DNA from: Halorussus aquaticus
GTDB lineage: Archaea > Halobacteriota > Halobacteria > Halobacteriales > Haladaptataceae
Reading direction: 5' to 3'
Assembly: GCF_024218795.1 (NCBI RefSeq)
Contig: NZ_CP100401.1
Span: 186,001 to 250,000 of the forward strand
DNA: 64,000 nucleotides
Shown here: positions 8,002-15,951 of the stretch, in pieces
Layout: each line of letters starts with the position of its first letter
Position numbering within the stretch: the first letter of the stretch is position 1
Position numbers and translations under genes: made by a program
The notes under the pieces: generated by a model
Database searches by the model: none
Told to the model about the DNA's origin: nothing
What the model saw: only the letters and a program-made list of their open reading frames with translations

Positions 8002-8950
8002 CGAAACCGCAGACACCTACGACGGTGACGTAACGCTCACCGGCCACGAAGACGCTCCCGTGGCGGTCCGCGACCCCGAGGACGTGTTCCTCCGGGCCGA
8101 CTCCGTGGCGGGCGACCTCGAACTCCGGAATCCGGAGTACGTCTTCACTCACCGTCCGACCGGCGGCGGCGCGGACGTGGACGACCCGGAGACGGTCGTT
8201 CGAGGCGACTTGGAGGACGGCTACGCCGAACCCGAGGGCGTGACCGGCGACGCCGCAGTCGCCGACGCGGAGGACGTGTTCGTCTCGGCCGGGGCGGTCG
8301 GCGGCCACCTCTCGGTCGTCGGCCCGGAGAACGTCTACGCCGACGAGGTCGAACCGCCGCGCGACCCCGGCGAGTACGACGTGGCGCTCACGGGGTGGAA
8401 GCAGTCCGGCAGTTCCAGCGACCCCGACGCGGGCGTCCGGGTCACGGGCGCGCACCACGAGGTCACCGTCGAGAAGACCCGCACCGACATCGACGTGTAC
8501 GTCGTGGGTCACGACCACGAGATAGAGATTACGGGGCGGAGCGCCGGCGTCTCGGTGTACCTGCTGGGCTACGACAACACCGTCACGGTCGGGCCGTACC
8601 TCGACAGTGAAGTGGTCGCGGACACCGGGTTCGACAACGAAGTCGCGGCCCAACCCTACCCCGTCGAGGACCTCGTCGAGACGAGCAAGGCCGAAGCGTT
8701 CGACCGGGCCGGGTTCGGTCGCCGGAAAGTGACCTATCAGGTCCCGTCCGACGACGACTGGTGCCCGAACTGCGGGGAACCCGCCGACGCCATCGTAGCG
8801 CGCCACCAGATGGAGGCGCTGTTCGTGTTCGGCCACCCCATCAGGACCTACGAGCGCAGCACGAACCCCGCCAAGGAGTGCGAACACTGTTCGCGGAGCG
8901 CCTTCGACGCCGAACTCACCGAGAGCGAGCGCAAGGACGTGCTGCGATGA
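7994..8950 (+). CDS. Beta-helix-like protein with zinc-ribbon tail
   Basis: 318 aa, unrecognised family. Residues 10-220 are a run of short beta-rich units with recurring patterns (DPEDVF, NPEYVF, DAEDVF, GPENVY; then HHEVTVE, DHEIEIT, DNTVTVG, DNEVAA) suggesting a right-handed beta-helix of the bactofilin or DUF3060 kind. The C-terminal third has two Cys pairs, CPNC (about 253-256) and CEHC (about 293-296), separated by 36 residues, which form a likely zinc ribbon. No signal peptide is seen, so it is cytosolic. It overlaps the upstream gene by 8 bp and so is translationally coupled in the SpeE-like operon. A scaffold or polymer-forming role is speculation. Confidence 0.75.
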   Translation: MTDETADTYDGDVTLTGHEDAPVAVRDPEDVFLRADSVAGDLELRNPEYVFTHRPTGGGADVDDPETVVRGDLEDGYAEPEGVTGDAAVADAEDVFVSAGAVGGHLSVVGPENVYADEVEPPRDPGEYDVALTGWKQSGSSSDPDAGVRVTGAHHEVTVEKTRTDIDVYVVGHDHEIEITGRSAGVSVYLLGYDNTVTVGPYLDSEVVADTGFDNEVAAQPYPVEDLVETSKAEAFDRAGFGRRKVTYQVPSDDDWCPNCGEPADAIVARHQMEALFVFGHPIRTYERSTNPAKECEHCSRSAFDAELTESERKDVLR

Positions 8951-8981
8951 GCGCCGACCCTCGGCGCGGACGGCCGGGTCG

Positions 8982-9006
8982 GTTTCGAAACACCTAATCT
9001 ATATAT
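8982..9006 (+). promoter_or_regulatory. Promoter with palindrome for the pentapeptide/K+ channel gene
   Basis: A perfect 10-bp palindrome gtttcgaaac (8982-8991) is followed by the TATA run tatatat (9000-9006). Transcription would start near 9030, leaving about 65 nt of leader before the ATG at 9097. The palindrome overlaps the BRE region and could bind a regulator. Confidence 0.5.
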
Positions 9007-9096
9007 CGGTGGGGTGAACAATGAGGGTACGTGTGACAGTCCCCCTCGAATCACTCGCGAAACGCCCTCCGGCCGCTCGACCACCCGACTACAGCC

Positions 9097-11424
9097 ATGG
9101 CACGAACTGAAGAACGGACCACCGCCGACTCGACAGCGACCTGCCGATACACGTTCGACCCGTCCAAACGGACCGAGGCGCGCCTCCAGACGACGTGGGA
9201 GTGTCCCCACGAACCGTACGGTGACAGCGACTACTGCCCGTTCCACATGTCGCGGGACGAACGGACCAGCAACGACGTGTCCGGAGAGGACATCGTCGAG
9301 CGACTCAAACGGAACCTCGAATCGGAGGACGTACGCGCGAACGAGTACGTGGGCGCGGACCTCCCGCACCTCTCGCTGACGTATCAGGACATCAGCGGCG
9401 GTAACAACCACGTTCTCAACTTCCAGCACGCCGACATCGACGGGTTCGACATCACGAACGGGCATCTCGAACAGGGACTCAACCTCCGCGGTGCCACGGT
9501 GGGCTCGCTCAAGTTCGAGGGCGCGACCATCGGCGGTGCCCTCGAAGCCGACCAGATTTCGGTCGAGGGGACGTTCTCGGCGTACGAGGCGACGTTTCGC
9601 GAGGACGTGTCGTTCGGCGACGCGAGTTTCCACGGCGAGGTGAACTGCGACGAGACGACGTTCCGCGACGACACGAGTTTCGAGAACGCGACGTTCCACG
9701 CCCCGGCCCACTTCCGGAACGTCGAGACGACCGGCACCAGTCACGTCCTCGACGACCACATCTCGTTCGCGGGCACGACGTTCCGCGACGACGCGAGTTT
9801 CCGGCAAGCGACCTTCCAGTACGTCACCTTCACCGACGTGGCGTTCCACGCCGAGTCCGACTTCGAACACGTCGAGTTCGAGGGCGACACCCAGTTCGGT
9901 GGGGCGGTGTTCGACCGGATGGCCGACTTCGACGAGGCCAAGTTCCACGACGACGCCTGCTTCGAGAACGCTCGGTTCAAGGCCGTGGCCGAGTTCAGAG
10001 GCGTCGAGTTCAACGGCGGGAGTCGGACCACCAGCGACGATGTGACCTTCGAGAGCGCGCAGTTCGAGGGCGAGGCCGACTTTAAACTCGCGCGGTTCCG
10101 GTTCGCCGACTTCAAGGACGCCACCTTCGACGACGAGTTCAACCTCGACCGGGCCGTCTTCGACGCCCGCGCCGACTGCCACCGCATCGACGTGGCGGGA
10201 CGCGCCAACTTCGAGTGTACGGCGTTCCGCGACGGCGTGGCCTTCGACGAGGGCGCGTTCGCTGGCGAGGTGGAGGCGGTCGAGACGGAGTTCCACGGCG
10301 ACGCCGACTTCGTCGACGTGACGTTCCGGTCGCGTGCTCGGTTCACCGAAGCGCGGTTCCGCGAGGACGCCAGTTTCCGAGAGGCGACGTTCGAGGACGA
10401 CGCCGTCTTCCGGGGTGCGATTTTCGAGGGCGAGGCCAAGCATCTGGAGGAGAACGCCTGCTTCGACGAGGTCACGTTCGAGTCGCTGGCGGACTTCGAG
10501 TCCGCGAGTTTCACGAACGGGTCGTTCAGGGACGTGACGTTCGACGCCGAGTCCAACTTCCGAGAAGCGGAGTTCCTCGACGCGGTCCAGTTCCGGGTAG
10601 TCGGGACCGGGAGAGGCGACACCTACGTGGACCTGTCGGGTGCGACTCTCGCGGGCGGTAGTATCGTCGTGACCGCGGGCAACGTCGTCATCTACGACCT
10701 GACGACGGCGACGCTCGGCGACCTGCAGTTGGAGAGCGAGACCAACGAACACGAACTGCTCGACCACTTCCGGTTCTGTCTGACGGATTTCGACCACTTC
10801 GACTTCAGCGACCACCACGCCTCGCTCGAACGCAACGACTGGAACCTCCACGACTTCATCGGCGACGGGACCTCCGGCCGCTACGACGTAGAGATGTCGA
10901 ACGAAGTCGTAGAGGAGACCTACCGGAAGGCACAGGACAGCGCCGACGCGGTCGGCGACACGCCCGCGATGAGGGAGTTCGAGTTCAAGCGGTACTTCTA
11001 CAACCGTCGGAAGAACATCGACATCGTCCTCCACGAGTACTCCATCGACGCGTGGACTCGGGCGAAGAAGGCGTCCAGCGTCGGACTCAACTTCTTCATG
11101 CAGTTCACCTGCGGTTACGGCAACCGCCTGCCACGCATCGCCGCGCTCACGTTCCTGCTCCCCGCGCTGTTCGGCGTCTTCTACGTCCTCGGCGGGCCGC
11201 TGGAGACGGGGGCCGGAGTCGTCTGGGACGCGAGCGCGCCCGCGACGACGCTGTTCGACGGACTGTACTACAGTTACATCAGCTTCAGCACCATCGGTTA
11301 CGGCGACATCGGACCCGTGGGTTGGGCGGCCAAGATTCTGGCCGCGAGTCAGGGGATGCTGAACGGGTTGTTCTTCACCCTGCTCACGTTCACGCTGTTC
11401 AAACGAGTGCTGGGCGGGAGCTAA
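9097..11424 (+). CDS. Pentapeptide-repeat protein fused to a two-TM K+ channel pore
   Basis: 775 aa in three parts. The N-terminal 60 residues contain Cys/His pairs (TCRY, ECPHEP, YCPFH) that may bind zinc. Residues about 90-530 are dozens of tandem five-residue units rich in F and A (F-x-D-A-x/F-R-D-D-A-S type), predicting a long quadrilateral beta-helix. After a linker (about 530-680), two hydrophobic helices flank a P-loop with the potassium selectivity sequence STIGYGD at 731-737. It should be a membrane channel carrying a large cytosolic beta-helical domain that may gate or tether it. It follows the SpeE-like operon on the same strand but has its own promoter. The pore-motif and repeat calls are firm; the gating ligand is unknown. 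Confidence 0.9.
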   Translation: MARTEERTTADSTATCRYTFDPSKRTEARLQTTWECPHEPYGDSDYCPFHMSRDERTSNDVSGEDIVERLKRNLESEDVRANEYVGADLPHLSLTYQDISGGNNHVLNFQHADIDGFDITNGHLEQGLNLRGATVGSLKFEGATIGGALEADQISVEGTFSAYEATFREDVSFGDASFHGEVNCDETTFRDDTSFENATFHAPAHFRNVETTGTSHVLDDHISFAGTTFRDDASFRQATFQYVTFTDVAFHAESDFEHVEFEGDTQFGGAVFDRMADFDEAKFHDDACFENARFKAVAEFRGVEFNGGSRTTSDDVTFESAQFEGEADFKLARFRFADFKDATFDDEFNLDRAVFDARADCHRIDVAGRANFECTAFRDGVAFDEGAFAGEVEAVETEFHGDADFVDVTFRSRARFTEARFREDASFREATFEDDAVFRGAIFEGEAKHLEENACFDEVTFESLADFESASFTNGSFRDVTFDAESNFREAEFLDAVQFRVVGTGRGDTYVDLSGATLAGGSIVVTAGNVVIYDLTTATLGDLQLESETNEHELLDHFRFCLTDFDHFDFSDHHASLERNDWNLHDFIGDGTSGRYDVEMSNEVVEETYRKAQDSADAVGDTPAMREFEFKRYFYNRRKNIDIVLHEYSIDAWTRAKKASSVGLNFFMQFTCGYGNRLPRIAALTFLLPALFGVFYVLGGPLETGAGVVWDASAPATTLFDGLYYSYISFSTIGYGDIGPVGWAAKILAASQGMLNGLFFTLLTFTLFKRVLGGS

Positions 11425-11455
11425 GTCGGCGGTCCTCGTTCTCGTCGTACTGCGG

Positions 11456-11611
11456 CTACGCTTCGACTTCGTTCCACTCCGGTTCCGAATCGTCCTTCAG
11501 CAGTTCCGGCTTACCGACGGGGAGCGATCCGAACAGCACGTAGTGGACCGCGAAACCCAGCGCGAGTAGTCCGACGAATCCGTACAGACCGCGTTTGAGC
11601 TTGGAACCCAT
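11456..11611 (-). CDS. Small single-pass membrane protein (51 aa)
   Basis: A 51-residue reading frame starting MGSKLKRGLYGF, with one hydrophobic helix (about residues 8-30) and an acidic C-terminal tail ending EPEWNEVEA. The basic N-terminus, single helix and acidic tail form a coherent small membrane protein, and its codons look like those of its neighbours. It converges on the K+ channel gene, with 31 bp between the two stop codons. Function unknown. Confidence 0.72.
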   Translation of the reverse strand: MGSKLKRGLYGFVGLLALGFAVHYVLFGSLPVGKPELLKDDSEPEWNEVEA

Positions 11612-11677
11612 GCGTTCCAATAGGGACTCGCTCGAAATGAGGACTGCGATCGGTCGTCAGAACGTCCCGTCGTCTCG

Positions 11678-11706
11678 GGAAATTACCTCGACGGAAATTA
11701 TTTTCC
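11678..11706 (+). promoter_or_regulatory. Promoter region with repeated ggaaatta element
   Basis: The octamer ggaaatta occurs twice (11678-11685 and 11693-11700), 15 nt apart, and the second copy forms an inverted repeat ggaaa-ttat-tttcc (11693-11706). The AT-rich core is about 28 nt upstream of the ATG at 11729, where a TATA box is expected, so a regulator could compete with the basal machinery. Confidence 0.4.
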
Positions 11707-11728
11707 GGTCTCGGTCGTAGCGTCGAAT

Positions 11729-12007
11729 ATGACCGACGACAGAACCGAACTCCGCGAAGCAGCGGAGCGGCTCGACTCGGCGCGAGAGGCCAGTTCAGAC
11801 GACGAGACCGGCGAGCGACTCGAATCCCTCGCCGAGCGACTTCGGACGATGGCCGACAGCGAGCGCGGTCCCGACCACGGGACGCTCGCGCGCCTCGAAC
11901 ACAACCTTCAGGACGTACAGTCGGCGCTGGACGACGAGCAGGCCGAGACGGTGCAGTCCGCGCTCGGAGACGTTCGGGCCTACCGCGAAACGGTAGAGGG
12001 CGTCTGA
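11729..12007 (+). CDS. Small helical protein, DUF7553-like
   Basis: 92-aa, highly charged, all-helical protein with Leu-rich heptads (REAAERLDSAREAS, LESLAERLRTMA, LARLEHNLQDVQSAL) and the ending YRETVEGV. It matches the haloarchaeal DUF7553 pattern as I recall it. No membrane segment or signal is present, so it is cytosolic and may form a coiled-coil dimer or bundle. It is convergent with tnaA downstream. Function unknown. Confidence 0.75.
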   Translation: MTDDRTELREAAERLDSAREASSDDETGERLESLAERLRTMADSERGPDHGTLARLEHNLQDVQSALDDEQAETVQSALGDVRAYRETVEGV

Positions 12008-12081
12008 GTCGAGAACTGCTCGCACGAGACGAGAAAACCGCAGTCAGAGAAGGGCGAGCGGTCGCGCCGATTCGGTCGCGG

Positions 12082-13461
12082 TCAGTCGGCCGTGGTCGTC
12101 TCCTGCGCTCGAACCGGTCGCAGTTCCGCGCTGAAGTGGCGCAGTTCCGCCATCTCGGGTTCCGCGACGATTTCGAGGCCCGAGATTTCGCCCGCGTCGC
12201 GGCGCTCGGCCACTTTCTCGAACGTCTCGGCCACGTGGTCGAGGTGGTCCGCACCGTAGGTCCGCCGCGGAAGCGACAGGCGAACCAGTTCCGGTCGGTC
12301 CGTGTCGGGGAAGGCGAAACTCCCGAGTTCGACGCCGCGGACTGCGCCCTCGCGGTAGAGTTCGCAGACGAGCGCCTGTCCGGGGAACTCGTCGTCCGGA
12401 ATCTCGGGCAGGAACTCGGCGGCGTTGACGTACACCGCGTGTCCGCCGGTGGGTCGCTCGACCGGTACGCCGCGGTCGGCGAGCAGGTCGCCGAGTCGCT
12501 GGACCTGCCCGACGCGGTCGGCGACGTACGACTCCGCGACCGCCTCGCGGAGACCGACCGCCATCGCTTCGAGGTCCCGTCCCGCCATCCCGCCGTAGGT
12601 CGTGAACCCTTCGTAGAGGATGCCGCGCTCGCGGGCGTCGGCGTAGAGGTCGTCGAACTTCTCGTCGTCTCGAATAGCGACGAACCCGCCGACGTTGACC
12701 AGTCCGTCCTTCTTCCCGCTCATGACGAGCGCGTCGGCGTACGAGAGCTGTTCGCGCGCGACGGCAGAGACCGACTCGCCTTCGAACTCCGCCTCGCGCT
12801 CCCGGACGAAGTAGGCGTTCTCGGCGAACCGGCAGGCGTCGATGACGAAGGCGGCGTCCAGTTCGTCGGCCACCTCGCGGGCCGCCCGGACGTTCTCCAC
12901 GCTGACCGGTTGGCCCGCCAGCGAGTTGTTGGTGATGGTGAGCAGCACCGCCGGAATCTTCTCCGCGCCCACCTCGTCCGCGAGACGCCGAACTGCCTCC
13001 ACGTCGAGGTCCCCCGCGAACGGTCGGTCGTCGTCGAGCGCGCCTTCACAGGGGCAATCGACCGGCTTCGCCCCGTTGTTGGCGATGTGCGCCCGGGTGG
13101 TGTCGAAGTGGGTGTTGTTCGGTACGTAGTCGCCATCCTCGACCAGCGCGCCGTAGAGGACGTTCTCCGCGCCTCTGCCCTGATGGGCGGGGATGATGCG
13201 TTCGAAGCCCATCACGTCCGAGACCGCCTCCTCCAGTCGGTCGAAACTCCGACTCCCGGCGTAGGCCTCGTCGCCCGACAGCATGGCGGCCCACTGGGAC
13301 TCGCTCATCGTTCCGGTCCCGCTGTCGGTCAACAGGTCCACGAACACGCCCTCCGAATCGAGGTTGAAGACGTTGTATCCCGCTCGCTCCAGATTCGCCT
13401 CTCGCTCCTCGCGGTCGGGGAGTCGAATCGGCGTGACCATCTTCGATTTGTACGCTCGCAT
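12082..13461 (-). CDS. tnaA: Tryptophanase
   Basis: PLP-dependent beta-elimination of tryptophan to indole, pyruvate and ammonia; 459 aa, the usual length for tryptophanase/tyrosine phenol-lyase. The PLP lysine lies in VMSGKKDGLVNVGG (Lys250/251), with the cofactor Asp in FVIDACRF and the phosphate-binding segment HQGRGAEN at 93-100. The later segment CELYREGAVRGVELGSF resembles the tryptophanase form (VEIGSF) more than the tyrosine phenol-lyase Arg-containing equivalent, which decides the call. It stands alone with no permease gene next to it, so tryptophan uptake must be encoded elsewhere. A regulatory palindrome lies in the gap shared with the divergent HTH gene. Confidence 0.9.
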   Translation of the reverse strand: MRAYKSKMVTPIRLPDREEREANLERAGYNVFNLDSEGVFVDLLTDSGTGTMSESQWAAMLSGDEAYAGSRSFDRLEEAVSDVMGFERIIPAHQGRGAENVLYGALVEDGDYVPNNTHFDTTRAHIANNGAKPVDCPCEGALDDDRPFAGDLDVEAVRRLADEVGAEKIPAVLLTITNNSLAGQPVSVENVRAAREVADELDAAFVIDACRFAENAYFVREREAEFEGESVSAVAREQLSYADALVMSGKKDGLVNVGGFVAIRDDEKFDDLYADARERGILYEGFTTYGGMAGRDLEAMAVGLREAVAESYVADRVGQVQRLGDLLADRGVPVERPTGGHAVYVNAAEFLPEIPDDEFPGQALVCELYREGAVRGVELGSFAFPDTDRPELVRLSLPRRTYGADHLDHVAETFEKVAERRDAGEISGLEIVAEPEMAELRHFSAELRPVRAQETTTAD

Positions 13462-13608
13462 ACCGATGCGGTCGGCGCCCTCGAACGTATTGCTTGCGAG
13501 ACAGCTCTGAACGAGCGTGGTCTAATGGGGCCGCTGTCATCCGATTGTGGACACTGCCCGACGGAGTTGTCGGGGGGGGCAGCTCGGTCAGTCGCTCGCT
13601 TCGTTTCC

Positions 13609-13626
13609 GTTTACGCAAACGTAAAC
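13609..13626. promoter_or_regulatory. Palindromic operator candidate between tnaA and the DUF7344 gene
   Basis: Perfect inverted repeat gtttacg-caaa-cgtaaac (7-bp arms, 4-nt spacer) in the 251-bp divergent intergenic region. It is 148 bp from the tnaA start and 87 bp from the start of the opposite gene, so it could act on either. Confidence 0.45.
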
Positions 13627-13712
13627 GTCGTGTCGGCCAAAGGTAGAATTTATCGACCACGTCGCGTTCGCCCGTCAGAAATAAGCCTACCGTGGCTCTG
13701 ACAGTAGTTATC

Positions 13713-14207
13713 ATGTGTGATGACGCCTGCGAGGGCGGAGGTGACGACGAGACTCCCCCGTTCAGCCGTGACGAACCGGCCGAAGAGGAACGCGTCGACG
13801 ACCTCTTCGACATCGTGTCGGACCGACGAACCCGAGACGTTCTCGCGCAGTTGGAATCGCTCTCTGTGGACGTGGTCGAACTCGACGACATCGTCGACCA
13901 CGTAGTAGAGCGCGAACGACAGCGTCCGGTCGAGGGCCGAGCGCGGACGGAGGATTGCAGCGAGACCCAGTCCGACGGCGGGTCCGAGTCCGCTGAGGAC
14001 ACGGAATCGAACTCTGAAACCGGTACCGACACCGACTCCGACCGACACCACCAGCGCGTCGCAGTGTCACTCCATCACAACTGCCTCCCCAAACTAGACC
14101 GCACCGCCGTCCTCGACTACGACCCTCGCTCGAAGACCGTCCGCTACCGCGGCGACGAGCGAGTGACGGCGTTTCTCGAATTCGTGCAGTCGGTCGAGGA
14201 CTCCTGA
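13713..14207 (+). CDS. DUF7344-type winged-helix protein
   Basis: 164 aa. The N-terminal segment VDDLFDIVSDRRTRDVLAQLE is the signature of the haloarchaeal DUF7344 winged-helix domain. It is followed by an acidic, Ser/Glu-rich insert (about 80-115) and a second half of the domain (VSLHHNCLPKLDRTAVLDYD, then VRYRGDERV). It is likely a DNA-binding regulator. The start MCDDACEGGG at 13713 is preferred to a codon 21 nt upstream because a promoter-like AT stretch precedes it by about 30 nt. It is divergent from tryptophanase, whose expression it might control; that is inference from position. Confidence 0.78.
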   Translation: MCDDACEGGGDDETPPFSRDEPAEEERVDDLFDIVSDRRTRDVLAQLESLSVDVVELDDIVDHVVERERQRPVEGRARTEDCSETQSDGGSESAEDTESNSETGTDTDSDRHHQRVAVSLHHNCLPKLDRTAVLDYDPRSKTVRYRGDERVTAFLEFVQSVEDS

Positions 14208-14401
14208 TACGACTGTTCACGGCTTCCGTTCGAATTCGATGCGCCACGAAGGCGTCCTAATTCGAGAGCCTATCCGATAAGTATATCAACGCCGCTACTC
14301 TATTCGTTTGTCATCACTGGAGACGGAACCAGAGACCGAACTGCGGGCGACGGGAGTCCGACTCGTTCGCCCTCCGTCTAAAGGCGATTGCACCCCCGAG
14401 T

Positions 14402-14710
14402 ATGATGGACCCTAACGAAACCGGAGACGACGCCGCCGAAGACCGAACGCGCTACGTTCACTACGACCCGTCGAGCGACGACCGCCCGAGCGAGATGCTG
14501 GTGGTAACCGTCGCCGACATCGCCGACGCAGACCCACTGGAGTTAGAACCGCTCTTCGAGACCGTCGAACCCGACACCCTGAACGACTTCGTCGGGACGG
14601 GCGGGTTGCCCGACGTGGGGGGACACATGTCGTTCACGTACGAGAACTACGACGTGACCGTCCACTCCAGCGGACTCCTCGAAATCGAGTCCGCGGACCG
14701 AGATTCCTGA
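14402..14710 (+). CDS. HalOD1 output domain protein
   Basis: 102-aa single-domain protein. The segments TVADIADADPLELEPLFETV, LNDFVG and SFTYENYDVTVHSSG are the hallmark of the haloarchaeal output domain HalOD1, found alone or after sensory domains. It probably relays a signal by protein contact; no catalytic residues are evident. A second ATG 3 nt downstream is an equally possible start. The upstream gap holds a TATA-like tccgataagtata run near 14272-14284. Confidence 0.85.
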   Translation: MMDPNETGDDAAEDRTRYVHYDPSSDDRPSEMLVVTVADIADADPLELEPLFETVEPDTLNDFVGTGGLPDVGGHMSFTYENYDVTVHSSGLLEIESADRDS

Positions 14711-14800
14711 ACCAGACCGTCTGCCGTCTCGGTCGCGGGGTGTAGATTACGTCGATAAACCATCACTTCTTTGTGTCCTTCGCGCCGTAGTTACGTGACG

Positions 14801-15880
14801 ATGGACTCGCTCCAAATTGCGGGTCGTCTCGCCGCGGGCGTACTGCTCATACTGGCGAACGGATTCTTCGTCGCCATCGAGTTCGCGCTGACGCGCGCAC
14901 GCCAGTTCACAGAGGACGAGTTCGTCGACGGAACCCCTGCGCTGGAGCGCGCGTGGGAGATGACCCAGAACCTCGAAATCTATCTCACCACCTGTCAGGT
15001 CGGAATTACGGCGTCCAGCATCGCGGTCGGTATCGTGGCCGAACCCGCCCTCGCCGCCATCTTCGAACCCATCTTCGCGGACACGGTGCTCGCGTCGTTC
15101 GGTTCGGGCGCGATTCTCGCCTTCCTCCTCATCAACCTCGTCCACCTGACCCACGGCGAGCAGACCCCGACCTACCTCGGCGTCGAGCGCTCCCGGTTGG
15201 TCTGTCGGTACGGCGCGACGCCGCTGTACTGGTTCAACTACCTCATCTCCCCCCTCATCACCCTCGGCGACTGGGTCGCGAAGGCGACGCTCGGACTGTT
15301 CGGCATCGAGATGACCGGAGCGTGGCTCGAAACCGAGGAGGAGGCCATCGAGTCTCGGGCCGACCTCCGCAACCGACTCGGGTCCGTCCTCGAACGCGGC
15401 GACCTGTCGGCCGAGCGCCGGGACGAGGTGATGAACGCGCTCCGAATCGGCGAGCAGTCGGTCCGCGAAGTGATGATTCCCGCCGACGAAATCGTCGCGC
15501 TGTCCACCGAAGTCGATACCGAGGAGAACTTCCGGCGCATGTCTGACAGACCCCAGACCCGGTATCCGCTGGTCGCCGAGGACCTGACCGACTTCCGCGG
15601 CATCGTCTACGTGCCGGTGCTCGTGCGCCACCGCGAGAAGTTGTCGCAGGGGGACCTCGACTTCGCGGAGTTGGCCGCGCCGCCGATGACGCTCTCGCCG
15701 GACGCCGACGTGAGCGACGCCATCGACCAGTTCCAGACCGAGAATCAGGAACTCGCGTTGGTGGTCGAAAACGGCGACGTCGTCGGACTCGTGACCGTTA
15801 CCGACGCTCTGGAGGCAGTCACGGGCGACATCGAGGACCCCCTCGACCGGGGACACTCCGCGGCGGCCGGAAGCGTGTAG
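14801..15880 (+). CDS. DUF21/CBS-domain membrane protein (CNNM/HlyC family)
   Basis: 359 aa. Residues 1-180 form the DUF21 (CNNM) transmembrane module with about four hydrophobic segments; a CBS pair follows (REVMIPADEIVALS, PLVAEDLTDFRGIVYV, then ALVVENGDVVGLVTVTDALE). Relatives transport or sense Mg2+/Co2+, with nucleotide binding to the CBS pair. The C-terminal CorC_HlyC domain found in many bacterial members is absent. ATG at 14801 is chosen over a TTG 30 nt upstream because it directly precedes the first hydrophobic helix. Confidence 0.88.
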   Translation: MDSLQIAGRLAAGVLLILANGFFVAIEFALTRARQFTEDEFVDGTPALERAWEMTQNLEIYLTTCQVGITASSIAVGIVAEPALAAIFEPIFADTVLASFGSGAILAFLLINLVHLTHGEQTPTYLGVERSRLVCRYGATPLYWFNYLISPLITLGDWVAKATLGLFGIEMTGAWLETEEEAIESRADLRNRLGSVLERGDLSAERRDEVMNALRIGEQSVREVMIPADEIVALSTEVDTEENFRRMSDRPQTRYPLVAEDLTDFRGIVYVPVLVRHREKLSQGDLDFAELAAPPMTLSPDADVSDAIDQFQTENQELALVVENGDVVGLVTVTDALEAVTGDIEDPLDRGHSAAAGSV

Positions 15881-15951
15881 CGCTCCCGAGGCGACTCGTG
15901 CGTTCTGCCCCCATCCCACCACTCATTAGCGGGGCCGCCGACGCTTCGGAC

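Noticed and set aside
11456..11611. Dismissing the 51-aa frame as noise opposite a gene end
   Set aside because: This dismissal was rejected: the frame has a basic start, a clean membrane helix and an acidic tail and does not overlap another gene, so it was kept as a CDS.
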